Shown piece after piece: positions 8,290 to 18,835 of a stretch of DNA of 64,000 nt. A model generated the notes under the pieces. The model ran no database searches and was not told where the DNA came from. It saw only the letters and a program-made list of their open reading frames with translations. Position numbers and translations under genes: made by a program. Each line of letters begins with the position of its first letter. Within the stretch, counting starts at the first letter, position 1. Source of the DNA: Corynebacterium sp. Marseille-P3884 (GTDB taxonomy: Bacteria; Actinomycetota; Actinomycetes; Mycobacteriales; Mycobacteriaceae); the NCBI RefSeq assembly GCF_017942225.1, contig NZ_JAGKSD010000001.1, forward strand, positions 124,001 to 188,000, in the 5' to 3' direction.

Positions 8290-9030
8290 ATGACGTTGAC
8301 CATCGCTCCGAAGAAGACGGTCGCGGCAGCTATTCTGATCGCACCTTTGGCTCTTGCTGCCTGCGGGTCCAACGAGGACGAGAATGTCGCCGAGGGCATG
8401 GCCACCGAGACCAATGTCGTCACTGTCGATCCGGAGGCTGAGAAGCCTGCGGACGATAAGGAGAAGAAGGACGGCGACGACAAGGACAAGGACAAGGACA
8501 ACAAGGACGAGGAGTCCAAGCCTGAGGACGCACCGAAGCCGGAAAACGACCCTGCGGCGCAGGGCGTGCCGAATGAGGGCGCAGCTGGGGTGGTCAACCC
8601 GTTCGAGGACGGCACGCTGCCGACCGTCGAGGCGAAGCCTGTCGAGGGTGGCCAGCAGGCCAGCGAGTCAGACGTCAAGGGCATGACCGAAACGATGAAC
8701 AAGATCTACAACCCGAAGGATCTTGTCTCCTGGTCCCGCGTGATCATGGAGAACTCCTGCCAGAAGGTCGTCGACCAGACCAACCAGGAGCTGGCTGGCC
8801 GCGGCACCTCCCTCGAGCAGACTGAGCGCGAGATGCAGCAGGCAGTCGACGCAGCACGAGCTGCGGGCCGCCCGTTGCCGCCGGTCCCGCAAACCCAAGC
8901 GGAGCTTAGCGACGTTCGAGTGAACGGCGACTCCGCCTCCGCCACCGTGACCGTCAATACCAACGGCCAGACCGAGTCTGGCGTCCAGCGCTTCCAGCGC
9001 GAGGGCGACCAGTGGAAGGTGTGCAACTAA
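8290..9030 (+). CDS. Putative lipoprotein with charged linker and NTF2-like C-terminal domain
   Basis: A 246-aa exported protein. The N-terminus MTLTIAPKKTVAAAILIAPLALAAC has a lipobox (LAAC) at Cys ~25, so it should be processed by Lgt, encoded later in this window, and anchored outside the membrane. Residues ~50-90 form a Lys/Asp/Glu linker (DKDKDKDNKDEESK) that may span the cell wall. The C-terminal ~100 residues end in SATVTVNTNGQTESGVQRF and QWKVCN, which resembles an NTF2/DUF4878-type fold. The Cys pair (NSCQK and the terminal VCN) could form a disulfide. The ATG has a good Shine-Dalgarno (GAGGAG). The next gene overlaps its 3' end. Substrate or partner unknown. Confidence 0.82.
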   Translation: MTLTIAPKKTVAAAILIAPLALAACGSNEDENVAEGMATETNVVTVDPEAEKPADDKEKKDGDDKDKDKDNKDEESKPEDAPKPENDPAAQGVPNEGAAGVVNPFEDGTLPTVEAKPVEGGQQASESDVKGMTETMNKIYNPKDLVSWSRVIMENSCQKVVDQTNQELAGRGTSLEQTEREMQQAVDAARAAGRPLPPVPQTQAELSDVRVNGDSASATVTVNTNGQTESGVQRFQREGDQWKVCN

Positions 9031-9567
9031 GTCATTCCCCGCGTATTTCCCAGCCTTTCGGCTGGGGCGCGGGGCTTGTTGCGCTTGGGGGCATTATCGC
9101 CGCGCTTGTCGGCGGCGTGTGGGGCCTTACTCGTCCGGGCTATTCCGCCACCGTCGATGATGGCGGCGCACGGATCGACCCGGCGTTGAACGCCGATAAT
9201 GTCGAGTTCATTTCTTTTGTCGGCTTCGTTCTTCTGACCACACTGCTGGGTCTATTGATCGGCGTAGTGGCTTTTCTGACCGCGGGAAAACGCGCGGGGA
9301 TCGGGCGGATGCTGTTCACCATTGCCGTGGCGGCGTTTTCAAGCTGGACGTTATTTATTCTCGGCACCTGGTCCGCGGAGCTGTACCACGGAGTACCTGA
9401 TCCCCATGATGTGGAGCCGGGGCAGACACTGACCTTTGTGCCGGTCCTGCGCCCGGGGCCCGCGTGGCTCGCGGGGCCGTTCGTGGCGGCATTGGCGTAT
9501 TGGCTCGGCGCGGTTTCATCGGTGGGAAGTGGCCCGGTGCCGCGTGACGCCGAATATGATGAGCGCC

Positions 9568-9584
<17 letters not shown>
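9012..9584 (+). CDS. Four-helix membrane protein (DUF2567-like)
   Basis: A 190-aa protein with four hydrophobic segments: [19 protein letters not shown], a second at [19 protein letters not shown], a third around [16 protein letters not shown], and a fourth near the C-terminus ([15 protein letters not shown]). The pattern resembles a short actinobacterial family of unknown function. The GTG start overlaps the lipoprotein gene by 19 nt and has GAGG 8 nt upstream, so translational coupling is likely. Its own 3' end overlaps hisD by 17 nt, and the hisD -10 element lies inside this gene. Function unknown; close coupling to the lipoprotein suggests a shared envelope role. Confidence 0.75.
9555..9560 (+). 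promoter_or_regulatory. Candidate -10 element, leaderless hisD transcript
   Basis: TATGAT is followed by 7 nt and then the hisD ATG at 9568, so transcription could begin at or next to the start codon. It lies inside the 3' end of the upstream membrane-protein gene. Confidence 0.6.
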
Positions 9585-12609
<3,025 letters not shown>

Positions 12610-12614
12610 AGCAC

Positions 12615-12624
12615 GCTTATCGAC
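12615..12624 (-). repeat. Decamer copy between hisB stop and its terminator
   Basis: GCTTATCGAC begins 6 nt after the hisB stop codon and ends one base before the terminator stem. Confidence 0.9.
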
Positions 12625-12625
12625 G

Positions 12626-12667
12626 TCAGCGTTGTTCCGCGAACCGCCGCGCCCAACGCTGATTTTT
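12626..12667 (+). terminator. Intrinsic terminator of hisDCB
   Basis: The 9-bp perfect stem TCAGCGTTG (12626-12634) / CAACGCTGA (12654-12662) carries a 19-nt loop with a smaller GC hairpin. It is followed by TTTTT. This closes the hisDCB operon. Confidence 0.8.
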
Positions 12668-12674
12668 CGGGCTT

Positions 12675-12744
12675 TTCCAACTGTGAGTCCTCACGGTTGG
12701 TGGGAGCCTGATTTTTCTTGTTGGAACCGTCCGGTTCCTTTTTT
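12675..12744 (+). promoter_or_regulatory. Attenuator-like leader before the MFS gene
   Basis: Two hairpins can form. The first is CCAACTGTGAG / CTCACGGTTGG (12677-12700, one wobble). The second is a terminator, GGAACC / GGTTCC (12723-12738), followed by TTTTTT. TTCCAAC (12675-12681) can pair instead with GTTGGAA (12720-12726), which would break the terminator stem. These mutually exclusive structures are the pattern of a transcription attenuator or riboswitch. The ligand or signal is unknown. Confidence 0.5.
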
Positions 12745-12783
12745 CTTTGTGCAGTCGATGTGAGTTTTGGGAGGGTTTTCACC

Positions 12784-14019
12784 GTGGGTTCCCCGCAAGG
12801 GACTGGTCCGGACGATGCTTCCCAGACTGAGGTCAACTCGGTCTGGGAGGCATCTGGCTTCATTCCGACTCTGGTGGCGGTCGCCGCCGCTTTCGGTTCG
12901 TGGGCGCTGTTGCTGCCGGTCGTGCCGGTGGCAGTCCTCGATGCAGGTGGCTCACACGCCCTCGCCGGTGCGTCGACAGGCGTGTTCATGGCTGCGACTG
13001 TGCTCACGCAGGTCTTCATGCCGCGGTTGCTGCGCCGGTTCAGCTACCGCTCCGCGATCGCCGTTTCGGCGGTGCTGCTCGGTGTCCCGGCGCTGGCGTT
13101 CATGTGGAATATGGACCCGCCGGTGGTTCTTGCGGTGAGCGTGGTGCGCGGTATCGGCTTCGGCGCGATGACTGTTGCTGAGGCCGCGATCATTGCTGAG
13201 CTCGTGCCCCGCAAACTGCTGGGTAAAGCCTCCGGTGTCTTCGGTGCTTCGAGCGGTTCGGCCCAGATGATCGCGTTGCCGTTGGGCCTGTTCCTCAGCG
13301 AGAAAATCGGGTACGAACCCGTGTGGATCATAGCCACAGTGATCGCTGCCGTCGGCGGCTTGGCGTGTGCTGCTATCCCGCCCATCAAGGGTGCCCAACC
13401 CGATCCGGTGGCCAGCGGCGCGATGTCCGCCCCGACGTGGAAGCTCGTGCTCGTGCCCACCCTGGCGCTGGCGATCGCCGCGATGGCGTACAGCCTGATC
13501 GCCAACTTCCTGCCCGATGCCGCCCGCGACACGGGAATCACCTCCGGCACCACGCTCGGCGGCCTGATCCTGGCGGTGATCAACCTGGCAGTCATGTCGG
13601 CGCGCATCTTCACCGGTGTCGTCGCCGACCGCCGCGGCGAGCCGGGCACCCTCATGATCCCGTTCCAGATCGCCGCCGCCATCGGCATGTTCGGCTTCGC
13701 CGCCTGCCTGGCTACCAGCGCCCACCCAGTGTGGATGGTAGTCTCCGCGATCTTCTTCGGGGCTGGCTTCGGCGCCGTGCAAAATGAGTCCCTGCTCAGC
13801 ATGTTCTACCGGCTGCCCCAGTCCAAGATCAGCCACGCTTCCGCCGTGTGGAATGTCGGTTTCGACGGCGGCCAGGGCATCGGCTCCTTCATGTTCGGCG
13901 GCATGATCGCCGGGCTCGGCGCCGCCGGAGCGTTCGCTTCCTCCGGTGCTGTCGTCGTCGCCGGGATCGTGATGACCACGGCGGACTGGATCATCGGAAA
14001 ACGGCGTCTCGGGAGGTAG
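12784..14019 (+). CDS. MFS transporter
   Basis: A 411-aa major facilitator superfamily permease with about 12 hydrophobic segments and no large extra domains. The loop after helix 2 (MPRLLRRFSYR) and the mid-protein loop after helix 8 (GVVADRRGEPG) carry the basic residues of the MFS signature. The substrate cannot be read from sequence. It lies directly after hisDCB and before hisHA, so amino-acid or precursor efflux is possible, but relatives include drug exporters. The GTG at 12784 is chosen because GGGAGGG lies 7 nt upstream; a TTG at 12718 and a GTG at 12760 are alternatives. The leader contains an attenuator-like structure. Confidence 0.88.
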   Translation: MGSPQGTGPDDASQTEVNSVWEASGFIPTLVAVAAAFGSWALLLPVVPVAVLDAGGSHALAGASTGVFMAATVLTQVFMPRLLRRFSYRSAIAVSAVLLGVPALAFMWNMDPPVVLAVSVVRGIGFGAMTVAEAAIIAELVPRKLLGKASGVFGASSGSAQMIALPLGLFLSEKIGYEPVWIIATVIAAVGGLACAAIPPIKGAQPDPVASGAMSAPTWKLVLVPTLALAIAAMAYSLIANFLPDAARDTGITSGTTLGGLILAVINLAVMSARIFTGVVADRRGEPGTLMIPFQIAAAIGMFGFAACLATSAHPVWMVVSAIFFGAGFGAVQNESLLSMFYRLPQSKISHASAVWNVGFDGGQGIGSFMFGGMIAGLGAAGAFASSGAVVVAGIVMTTADWIIGKRRLGR

Positions 14020-14025
14020 CTCCAA

Positions 14026-14044
14026 ATGGTACCTGAATGGTACC
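14026..14044. promoter_or_regulatory. Candidate autoregulatory operator of the RHH/Doc module
   Basis: ATGGTACC occurs twice (14026-14033 and 14037-14044), 11 bp apart. That is one helical turn, and each copy contains the palindrome GGTACC. It lies 8 nt before the antitoxin start, where ribbon-helix-helix antitoxins usually bind to repress their own operon. Confidence 0.65.
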
Positions 14045-14052
14045 GTTTTGCC

Positions 14053-14259
14053 ATGGCTTTGAATCTCCGCTTGACCGCCGAGGAAGATCATCAATTGAGC
14101 GACCTCGCCGCTTCCTCGGGGCTGTCCAAGCAAAGGGTCATTTCCATGCTGATTCGCAGAGAGTGGGAAACAGAGCAGGCGCGCCTTGCAAACTCCCGGG
14201 ATATAGGCGAGTTAATGGGCGAGCGGAACGTTCTGATGCAACGATTGAAAGACGCTTAA
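14053..14259 (+). CDS. Ribbon-helix-helix antitoxin (CopG/Arc type)
   Basis: A 68-aa protein. Residues 1-45 form a ribbon-helix-helix: the strand NLRLTAEED, helix A HQLSDLAASSG and helix B SKQRVISMLIRREWE. The C-terminal ~20 residues (ARLANSRDIGELMGERN) would wrap the toxin. The partner is the Doc-like gene 8 nt downstream. The ATG at 14053 is preferred over a possible earlier ATG at 14026, because that reading runs through the repeated operator and adds residues foreign to the fold. It probably represses its own promoter through the paired ATGGTACC sites. The module interrupts the his cluster, consistent with horizontal gain. Confidence 0.8.
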   Translation: MALNLRLTAEEDHQLSDLAASSGLSKQRVISMLIRREWETEQARLANSRDIGELMGERNVLMQRLKDA

Positions 14260-14267
14260 TAGAAGCT

Positions 14268-14660
14268 ATGTCTCTGCAACGACGCAGATTCACGCTCGAG
14301 ACGGTTCTTCCCGCTCTCGAAGAGCACGGGTTTACCGTCGGAGATATGGGCCTTCTCGCGTCAGCTTTAGAGCGGCCGTGGGCGACTTTTTGCGGTGAAG
14401 AGCTCTACCCGGACGAATGGTCGAAGACTGCGGCGCTCGTGCACAGCATCGAATCGAATCATCCGTTCCTCGACGGAAACAAGAGGGTGGGAGTCCTGCT
14501 GGGATCGATCATGCTCAGGGTTCATGGCCGGGATGACCGCCGTATCTCCGACGACGATTGGTTTGATCTGGTGGTAGCGGTTTCCGCCGGTGAGCTCGAC
14601 ACCGAGGGAATTGCTCGACGTCTGGAAGCGGTGTACCGGAAGGGTGGGGTAGACAGCTAA
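14268..14660 (+). CDS. Doc-family toxin (Fic/Doc fold)
   Basis: A 130-aa protein carrying the Doc-type active-site motif [16 protein letters not shown] (His, Asp, Asn-Lys-Arg). Doc toxins use ATP to phosphorylate EF-Tu and stop translation. The Lys in GNKR in place of the Gly-Arg of true Fic AMP transferases points to Doc activity. The motif appears complete, so the toxin could be active. ATG at 14268 follows the antitoxin stop by 8 nt. The stop codon overlaps the -10 element of hisH. Known family biology gives the activity; the target here is inferred. Confidence 0.85.
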   Translation: MSLQRRRFTLETVLPALEEHGFTVGDMGLLASALERPWATFCGEELYPDEWSKTAALVHSIESNHPFLDGNKRVGVLLGSIMLRVHGRDDRRISDDDWFDLVVAVSAGELDTEGIARRLEAVYRKGGVDS

Positions 14661-14663
14661 ACT
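14658..14663 (+). promoter_or_regulatory. Candidate -10 element for leaderless hisH
   Basis: TAAACT overlaps the Doc toxin stop codon and ends 8 nt before the hisH ATG. It would let hisHA-impA-hisFI be expressed independently of the toxin-antitoxin insert. Confidence 0.5.
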
Positions 14664-14671
14664 TCCCACTC

Positions 14672-15310
14672 ATGAGCAACGTGGTGGCCCTTCTGGATTA
14701 CGGTGCAGGAAATCTCCGCTCGGCGCAGCGCGCACTCGAGCATGTCGGGGCGGACGTGGTGGTCACGCGCGACCCCATGATCGCGGTGGAGGCAGACGGC
14801 CTGGTCGTGCCGGGGGTCGGGGCATTCGACGCGTGCATGCGTGGGTTGAAGGGCGTCGCCGGGCCACGCTTGATCGGGCAGCGGTTGGCTGGCGGTCGGC
14901 CGGTGCTGGGGATCTGCGTGGGGCTGCAGGTGATGTTCGAGAAGGGAGTCGAGCATGGCATCGAGGCGGAAGGGTGTGGGGAGTGGCCGGGGGTCGTCGA
15001 TAAGCTTGATGCCCCTGTCTTGCCGCACATGGGCTGGAATACCGTCGATGTGGCGGACGGCTCTGAGATGTTCGCGGGGTTGGATGCGGACACGCGGTTC
15101 TACTTCGTGCACTCCTACGGCGTGCAGAACTGGGAAATGGCCGAGGATGACTTCATCGCCGCGCCGAAAGTCTCGTGGTCGCAGCATGGCAATTCGCGGT
15201 TCGTCGCAGCCGTGGAAAACGGCCCGCTGTGGGCCACGCAATTCCACCCGGAGAAGTCCGGGGACGCCGGTTTGACGTTGTTGCGGAATTGGGTCGGCCA
15301 TCTGAATTAG
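14672..15310 (+). CDS. hisH: Imidazole glycerol phosphate synthase, glutaminase subunit
   Basis: A 212-aa class I glutamine amidotransferase that supplies ammonia to HisF for ring closure to imidazole glycerol phosphate. The catalytic triad is visible: Cys in GICVGLQ, and His and Glu in ATQFHPEKS. The N-terminal DYGAGNLRS and [10 protein letters not shown] motifs are typical. There is no Shine-Dalgarno; a TAAACT element 8 nt upstream suggests a leaderless message. hisA follows after 9 nt. Confidence 0.97.
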   Translation: MSNVVALLDYGAGNLRSAQRALEHVGADVVVTRDPMIAVEADGLVVPGVGAFDACMRGLKGVAGPRLIGQRLAGGRPVLGICVGLQVMFEKGVEHGIEAEGCGEWPGVVDKLDAPVLPHMGWNTVDVADGSEMFAGLDADTRFYFVHSYGVQNWEMAEDDFIAAPKVSWSQHGNSRFVAAVENGPLWATQFHPEKSGDAGLTLLRNWVGHLN

Positions 15311-15313
15311 ACT
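15308..15313 (+). promoter_or_regulatory. Candidate -10 element for hisA
   Basis: TAGACT overlaps the hisH stop codon and ends 6 nt before the hisA ATG, consistent with an additional leaderless start inside the operon. Confidence 0.45.
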
Positions 15314-15319
15314 GCGGAT

Positions 15320-16066
15320 ATGAGTTTCACTGTTCTGCCCGCAGTAGACGTCGTCGACGGCCAGGCTGTCCGCCTTGACCAGGGGGAAGCTGGTACGGAG
15401 AAGAATTACGGCGCCCCGCTGGACGCGGCGCTGCAGTGGCAAGAAGAAGGCGCGGACTGGTTGCACTTCGTCGACCTGGACGCGGCGTTCGGGCGCGGCT
15501 CCAACCACGAGCTGATGGCGGAGATCACCAAGACGCTGTCCATCAACGTGGAGCTGACCGGCGGGATTCGCGACGACGCGACGCTTCAGCGTGCGCTGGC
15601 GACGGGTGCGAAGCGCGTCAATATCGGTACGGCTGCGTTGGAGGACCCGGACTGGGCGGCCGAGGCGATCGCGAAGCACGGCGACAAGATCGCTGTGGAT
15701 ATCGCCGTGCGCGAAGAAAACGGTGAGTGGCGGACGAAGGGCCGCGGCTGGACATCGGACGGCGGCGACTTGTGGGAGGTCCTCGAGTTCTTCGATTCCG
15801 CCGGGTGCGCGCGTTTTGTGGTCACCGATGTGAGCAAGGACGGCACGCTTACTGGCCCGAACATGGACCTGTTGCGTGAGGTCTCCGCGGCCACCGACGC
15901 TGCTGTGACGGCGTCGGGCGGCGTGTCTGCACTCGCCGATATCGCCGAGATCGCGCGCTACGCCGATGAAGGCATTGACAGTGTGATCGTGGGCAAGGCT
16001 CTCTACGAGAAGCGCTTCACGCTGCGCGATGCCCTCGCAACCGCGGCCGCGCCGGGGGACGAGTAG
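15320..16066 (+). CDS. hisA: ProFAR isomerase HisA
   Basis: A 248-aa beta/alpha-barrel that performs the Amadori rearrangement of ProFAR to PRFAR, the substrate of HisHF. The catalytic Asp residues are in [16 protein letters not shown] (first strand) and [17 protein letters not shown] (fifth strand). Phosphate-binding glycines are visible in ELTGGIRDD and TASGGVSAL. In many actinobacteria that lack a separate trpF, HisA is the dual PriA and also isomerises PRA. The residues deciding this cannot be judged safely by eye, so trpF activity is left open. It sits between hisH and impA. Confidence 0.96.
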   Translation: MSFTVLPAVDVVDGQAVRLDQGEAGTEKNYGAPLDAALQWQEEGADWLHFVDLDAAFGRGSNHELMAEITKTLSINVELTGGIRDDATLQRALATGAKRVNIGTAALEDPDWAAEAIAKHGDKIAVDIAVREENGEWRTKGRGWTSDGGDLWEVLEFFDSAGCARFVVTDVSKDGTLTGPNMDLLREVSAATDAAVTASGGVSALADIAEIARYADEGIDSVIVGKALYEKRFTLRDALATAAAPGDE

Positions 16067-16072
16067 AACGCA

Positions 16073-16882
16073 ATGCAGGCAGACGAGTTGAACAGGTTCC
16101 TCGCGGTCGCGGAGGAAGCTGCGGATATCGCGCGCCAGCAGTTCATCGAGGGTCTCGGGTCAGCACCAGCGCTGTATAAAAGCTCCAACGACTTCGCCAC
16201 AGAGGTGGACCTGCAGATCGAGACGACGCTGCGCAAACACCTCACCGAATCCACGGGGATTCCGGTGCTCGGTGAAGAAAAGGGAGGGCAAAAGCTTAGC
16301 GACGCCCTGTGGGTCGTCGACCCCATCGACGGCACCGCTAATTTCTCTTCGGGCAACCCGAATTGTGCGGTGCTGATCTCCCTAGTGGTGGATGGCCAGC
16401 CGGTCGTTTCCGTCACGGATGTGCCGATGTTGAATATGCGTCTTTCCGCCACCGAAGGTTCCGCCCTCACGCTGAACGGAAGGCAGCTTCCGCGTATCGA
16501 CGACGTCGAGCCGGTGAGCAACCAAGTCGGCGTGGGCACTGTGGGCACCGACGACACGAGCCGTGTCCCGCCCGACAGCCGCCTGAAGCTGATCAAGGCA
16601 CTCGAATACTCCAATATGCGCCCGCGGATCAGCGGATCGGTCGGCCTTGACCTGGCTTTCGTCGCGCAAGGAATCTATGAGGCCACCGTGAGCTTCTCGC
16701 CGTTCCCGTGGGACAACGCCTCCGGTGTGCTCCTCGCGCGCTGCGCCGGCGCCGTTGTCACAGACGTGGATGGCAAGCCGTGGGAGTTGGGCTCCCTCGG
16801 TGTCATCGCTGGGTCGCCCGAAGTGCATGCTTCAGTGCTGCGTACCATGAAGTCCATTCAGCGTGAAGCCGGAAGGAAGTGA
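16073..16882 (+). CDS. impA: Inositol-monophosphatase family phosphatase
   Basis: A 269-aa Mg-dependent phosphatase. The metal-binding motifs are all present: VLGEEKG, WVVDPIDGTANFSSG and PWDNASGVLLARCAGA. The gene lies 6 nt after hisA and 7 nt before hisF, the position of impA in C. glutamicum. It could dephosphorylate inositol phosphate or histidinol phosphate. Because HisB here lacks a phosphatase domain, a separate histidinol-phosphate phosphatase is needed, but C. glutamicum uses another paralogue (HisN) as the main one. The substrate is therefore uncertain. Confidence 0.9.
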   Translation: MQADELNRFLAVAEEAADIARQQFIEGLGSAPALYKSSNDFATEVDLQIETTLRKHLTESTGIPVLGEEKGGQKLSDALWVVDPIDGTANFSSGNPNCAVLISLVVDGQPVVSVTDVPMLNMRLSATEGSALTLNGRQLPRIDDVEPVSNQVGVGTVGTDDTSRVPPDSRLKLIKALEYSNMRPRISGSVGLDLAFVAQGIYEATVSFSPFPWDNASGVLLARCAGAVVTDVDGKPWELGSLGVIAGSPEVHASVLRTMKSIQREAGRK

Positions 16883-16889
16883 TTGAGCC

Positions 16890-17666
16890 ATGGCCGTGGC
16901 AACCAGGGTGATTCCGTGCCTAGACGTGGACAACGGCAGGGTCGTCAAGGGCGTGAACTTTGAAAACCTGCGTGATGCAGGCGATCCGGTGGAGCTGGCC
17001 AAGCTCTACGGCGAACAGGGCGCAGACGAGCTGACCTTTCTCGACGTCAGCGCTTCCAAGCAGGGCCGCGGCACGATGCTCGACGTGGTGCGCCGCACCG
17101 CCGACCAGGTGTTCATTCCGCTCACCGTTGGCGGGGGCGTGCGCACGGAAGACGATGTGCGCGAGCTTTTGCGTGCTGGTGCAGACAAAGTCTCTGTCAA
17201 CACCGCGGCTATCTCCCGGCCGGAGCTGTTGCGCGAGCTCTCCCAGGTCTTCGGTGCACAGTGCATTGTTCTATCCGTAGACGCCCGCCGAGTGCCGGAA
17301 GGCGGCACCCCGCAGCCGTCCGGATTTGAAGTGACCACCCACGGCGGCACCCGTTCCGCGGAATTGGACGCCATCGAGTGGGCTCGCACGGGCGAGAAAC
17401 TCGGGGTGGGGGAGATCCTGCTCAATTCCATGGACGGCGACGGAACGAAGGAAGGCTTCGATCTCGAGCTCATCGAGCGCGTCCGCGAGGCCGTCTCCAT
17501 TCCTGTGATCGCTTCCGGCGGTGCTGGCCAGGCCGAACATTTCCCGCCTGCGGTTCGCGCCGGGGCGGATGCGGTGCTGGCCGCTTCCGTCTTCCACTTC
17601 CGCGAGGTGAGCATCAGTGAGGTCAAGCAGGCGCTTGCCGACGCCGGATGCGAGGTGCGTCAGTGA
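16890..17666 (+). CDS. hisF: Imidazole glycerol phosphate synthase, cyclase subunit
   Basis: A 258-aa beta/alpha-barrel that uses ammonia from HisH to convert PRFAR to imidazole glycerol phosphate and AICAR. The catalytic Asp residues lie in [18 protein letters not shown] and [15 protein letters not shown]. The phosphate-binding loops are [12 protein letters not shown] and [12 protein letters not shown]. The start ATG follows impA by 7 nt. Its TGA stop overlaps the hisI ATG by one base. Confidence 0.97.
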   Translation: MAVATRVIPCLDVDNGRVVKGVNFENLRDAGDPVELAKLYGEQGADELTFLDVSASKQGRGTMLDVVRRTADQVFIPLTVGGGVRTEDDVRELLRAGADKVSVNTAAISRPELLRELSQVFGAQCIVLSVDARRVPEGGTPQPSGFEVTTHGGTRSAELDAIEWARTGEKLGVGEILLNSMDGDGTKEGFDLELIERVREAVSIPVIASGGAGQAEHFPPAVRAGADAVLAASVFHFREVSISEVKQALADAGCEVRQ

Positions 17667-18058
17667 TGCGCGATAACCCTACCGATGAACTCATCCCTGA
17701 GAATGCCCAGCTCGACGACGCGCTCCGTGACCACGTCCGCTTCAATGATGCCGGGCTGGTGCCCGCCGTCGTCCAAGCCGCTGGCACAAACGAGGTGCTC
17801 ATGATGGCGTGGATGGACGAGCATGCGCTCGCCTACACCCTGGCCACGCGCCGCGGCACCTACTACTCCCGTTCCAGGTCCGAATACTGGATCAAGGGAC
17901 TCACGAGCGGCAATACCCAGTACGTCACGGAGGTGCGCCTCGACTGCGACGGCGACACCGTGCTGATGAAAGTGGAGCAGCGCGGCGGAGCCTGCCACAC
18001 CGGCGACCACACCTGCTTCGATAGCGACCTACTCCTCGCACCGGAGGAAGGACGATAA
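17666..18058 (+). CDS. hisI: Phosphoribosyl-AMP cyclohydrolase
   Basis: A 130-aa zinc enzyme that opens the adenine ring of phosphoribosyl-AMP. Motifs include [31 protein letters not shown] and the Cys/Asp metal sites DCDGD and [11 protein letters not shown]. It lacks the pyrophosphohydrolase (HisE) domain seen in fused forms, so hisE must lie elsewhere. The ATG shares one base with the hisF stop (TGATG), so translation is coupled. An in-frame GTG 18 nt earlier exists but the coupled ATG is preferred. Confidence 0.96.
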   Translation: MRDNPTDELIPENAQLDDALRDHVRFNDAGLVPAVVQAAGTNEVLMMAWMDEHALAYTLATRRGTYYSRSRSEYWIKGLTSGNTQYVTEVRLDCDGDTVLMKVEQRGGACHTGDHTCFDSDLLLAPEEGR

Positions 18059-18762
18059 TGAGCGACACCGACGGAACGAACGAAGCTGTCCAGGACAAAC
18101 GCCATGCCCGCCTGGGCGCCCTGCTGATGGGAATCGGAGCGCTGGTGCTCTGGCTGGCTTCGCGCGTGAGCTGGATGACGGTCAATTACGAAGATGACCG
18201 CACGGGCGACGGCGCCGTGGACGTCAACGGCGCCACCTGGTCGACGGAGGTCACGGCGGTAGTGCTGTTGCTGCTCGCCGCCACAGTGGCCGGGCTAGCT
18301 TTGCGGCGCTGGGGACGCCGTCTCGTTGGCGCAGTCGGAGCTATCGCAGCCGTGGCTGTGACCATTCCGCCGCTCGGGCTGCTGGCGGGGTCGCCGGATC
18401 CGGAACGCGCTAAAGCATTGCTGACCCTGGGCGGCGAGGAAACAGCTATCGGCAGCACCGTCGGTGAGACTGCGATCCCGGAGTGGGCGAATATTTCCAG
18501 TATCGATGTCGCCGCACTTGGCCCCATCGCGGCTGTGCTGGGGGCACTCGCCGCCGCAGCTGGCGGCCTTCTGCTCGCGGTCCGACCCGGCTATGACGCG
18601 GCGACGGTGAATAAGTACGAGAAGACATCGCAACGCCGCGAGAAGATCGAGCAGGATCTCGAGTCTGAGCCCGATTCCGGTCGCGTTCTGTGGGATGCGA
18701 TCGACGCGGATCTGGACCCGACCGACACTGAAACGCGAAGTGGGCCCAAGCGGACGGAATGA
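18058..18762 (+). CDS. Trp-operon-associated membrane protein (TIGR02234/Trp_oprn_chp-like)
   Basis: A 234-aa protein with four predicted membrane helices (near [46 protein letters not shown] and IAAVLGALAAAAGGLLLAV) and a charged cytosolic tail. It resembles the actinobacterial membrane protein found between trpE and trpC in mycobacteria. Here trpE is absent, but the protein keeps its place between hisI and the TrpC-like gene. Its ATG overlaps the hisI stop by one base (TAATG). Function unknown even in the family. Confidence 0.8.
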   Translation: MSDTDGTNEAVQDKRHARLGALLMGIGALVLWLASRVSWMTVNYEDDRTGDGAVDVNGATWSTEVTAVVLLLLAATVAGLALRRWGRRLVGAVGAIAAVAVTIPPLGLLAGSPDPERAKALLTLGGEETAIGSTVGETAIPEWANISSIDVAALGPIAAVLGALAAAAGGLLLAVRPGYDAATVNKYEKTSQRREKIEQDLESEPDSGRVLWDAIDADLDPTDTETRSGPKRTE

Positions 18763-18835
18763 AACTCCGCGCATGTAGAACACTTTTGCACCGCTTGATT
18801 TCGTGGACTGCGCACAACCCGATAACCTCATAGGC

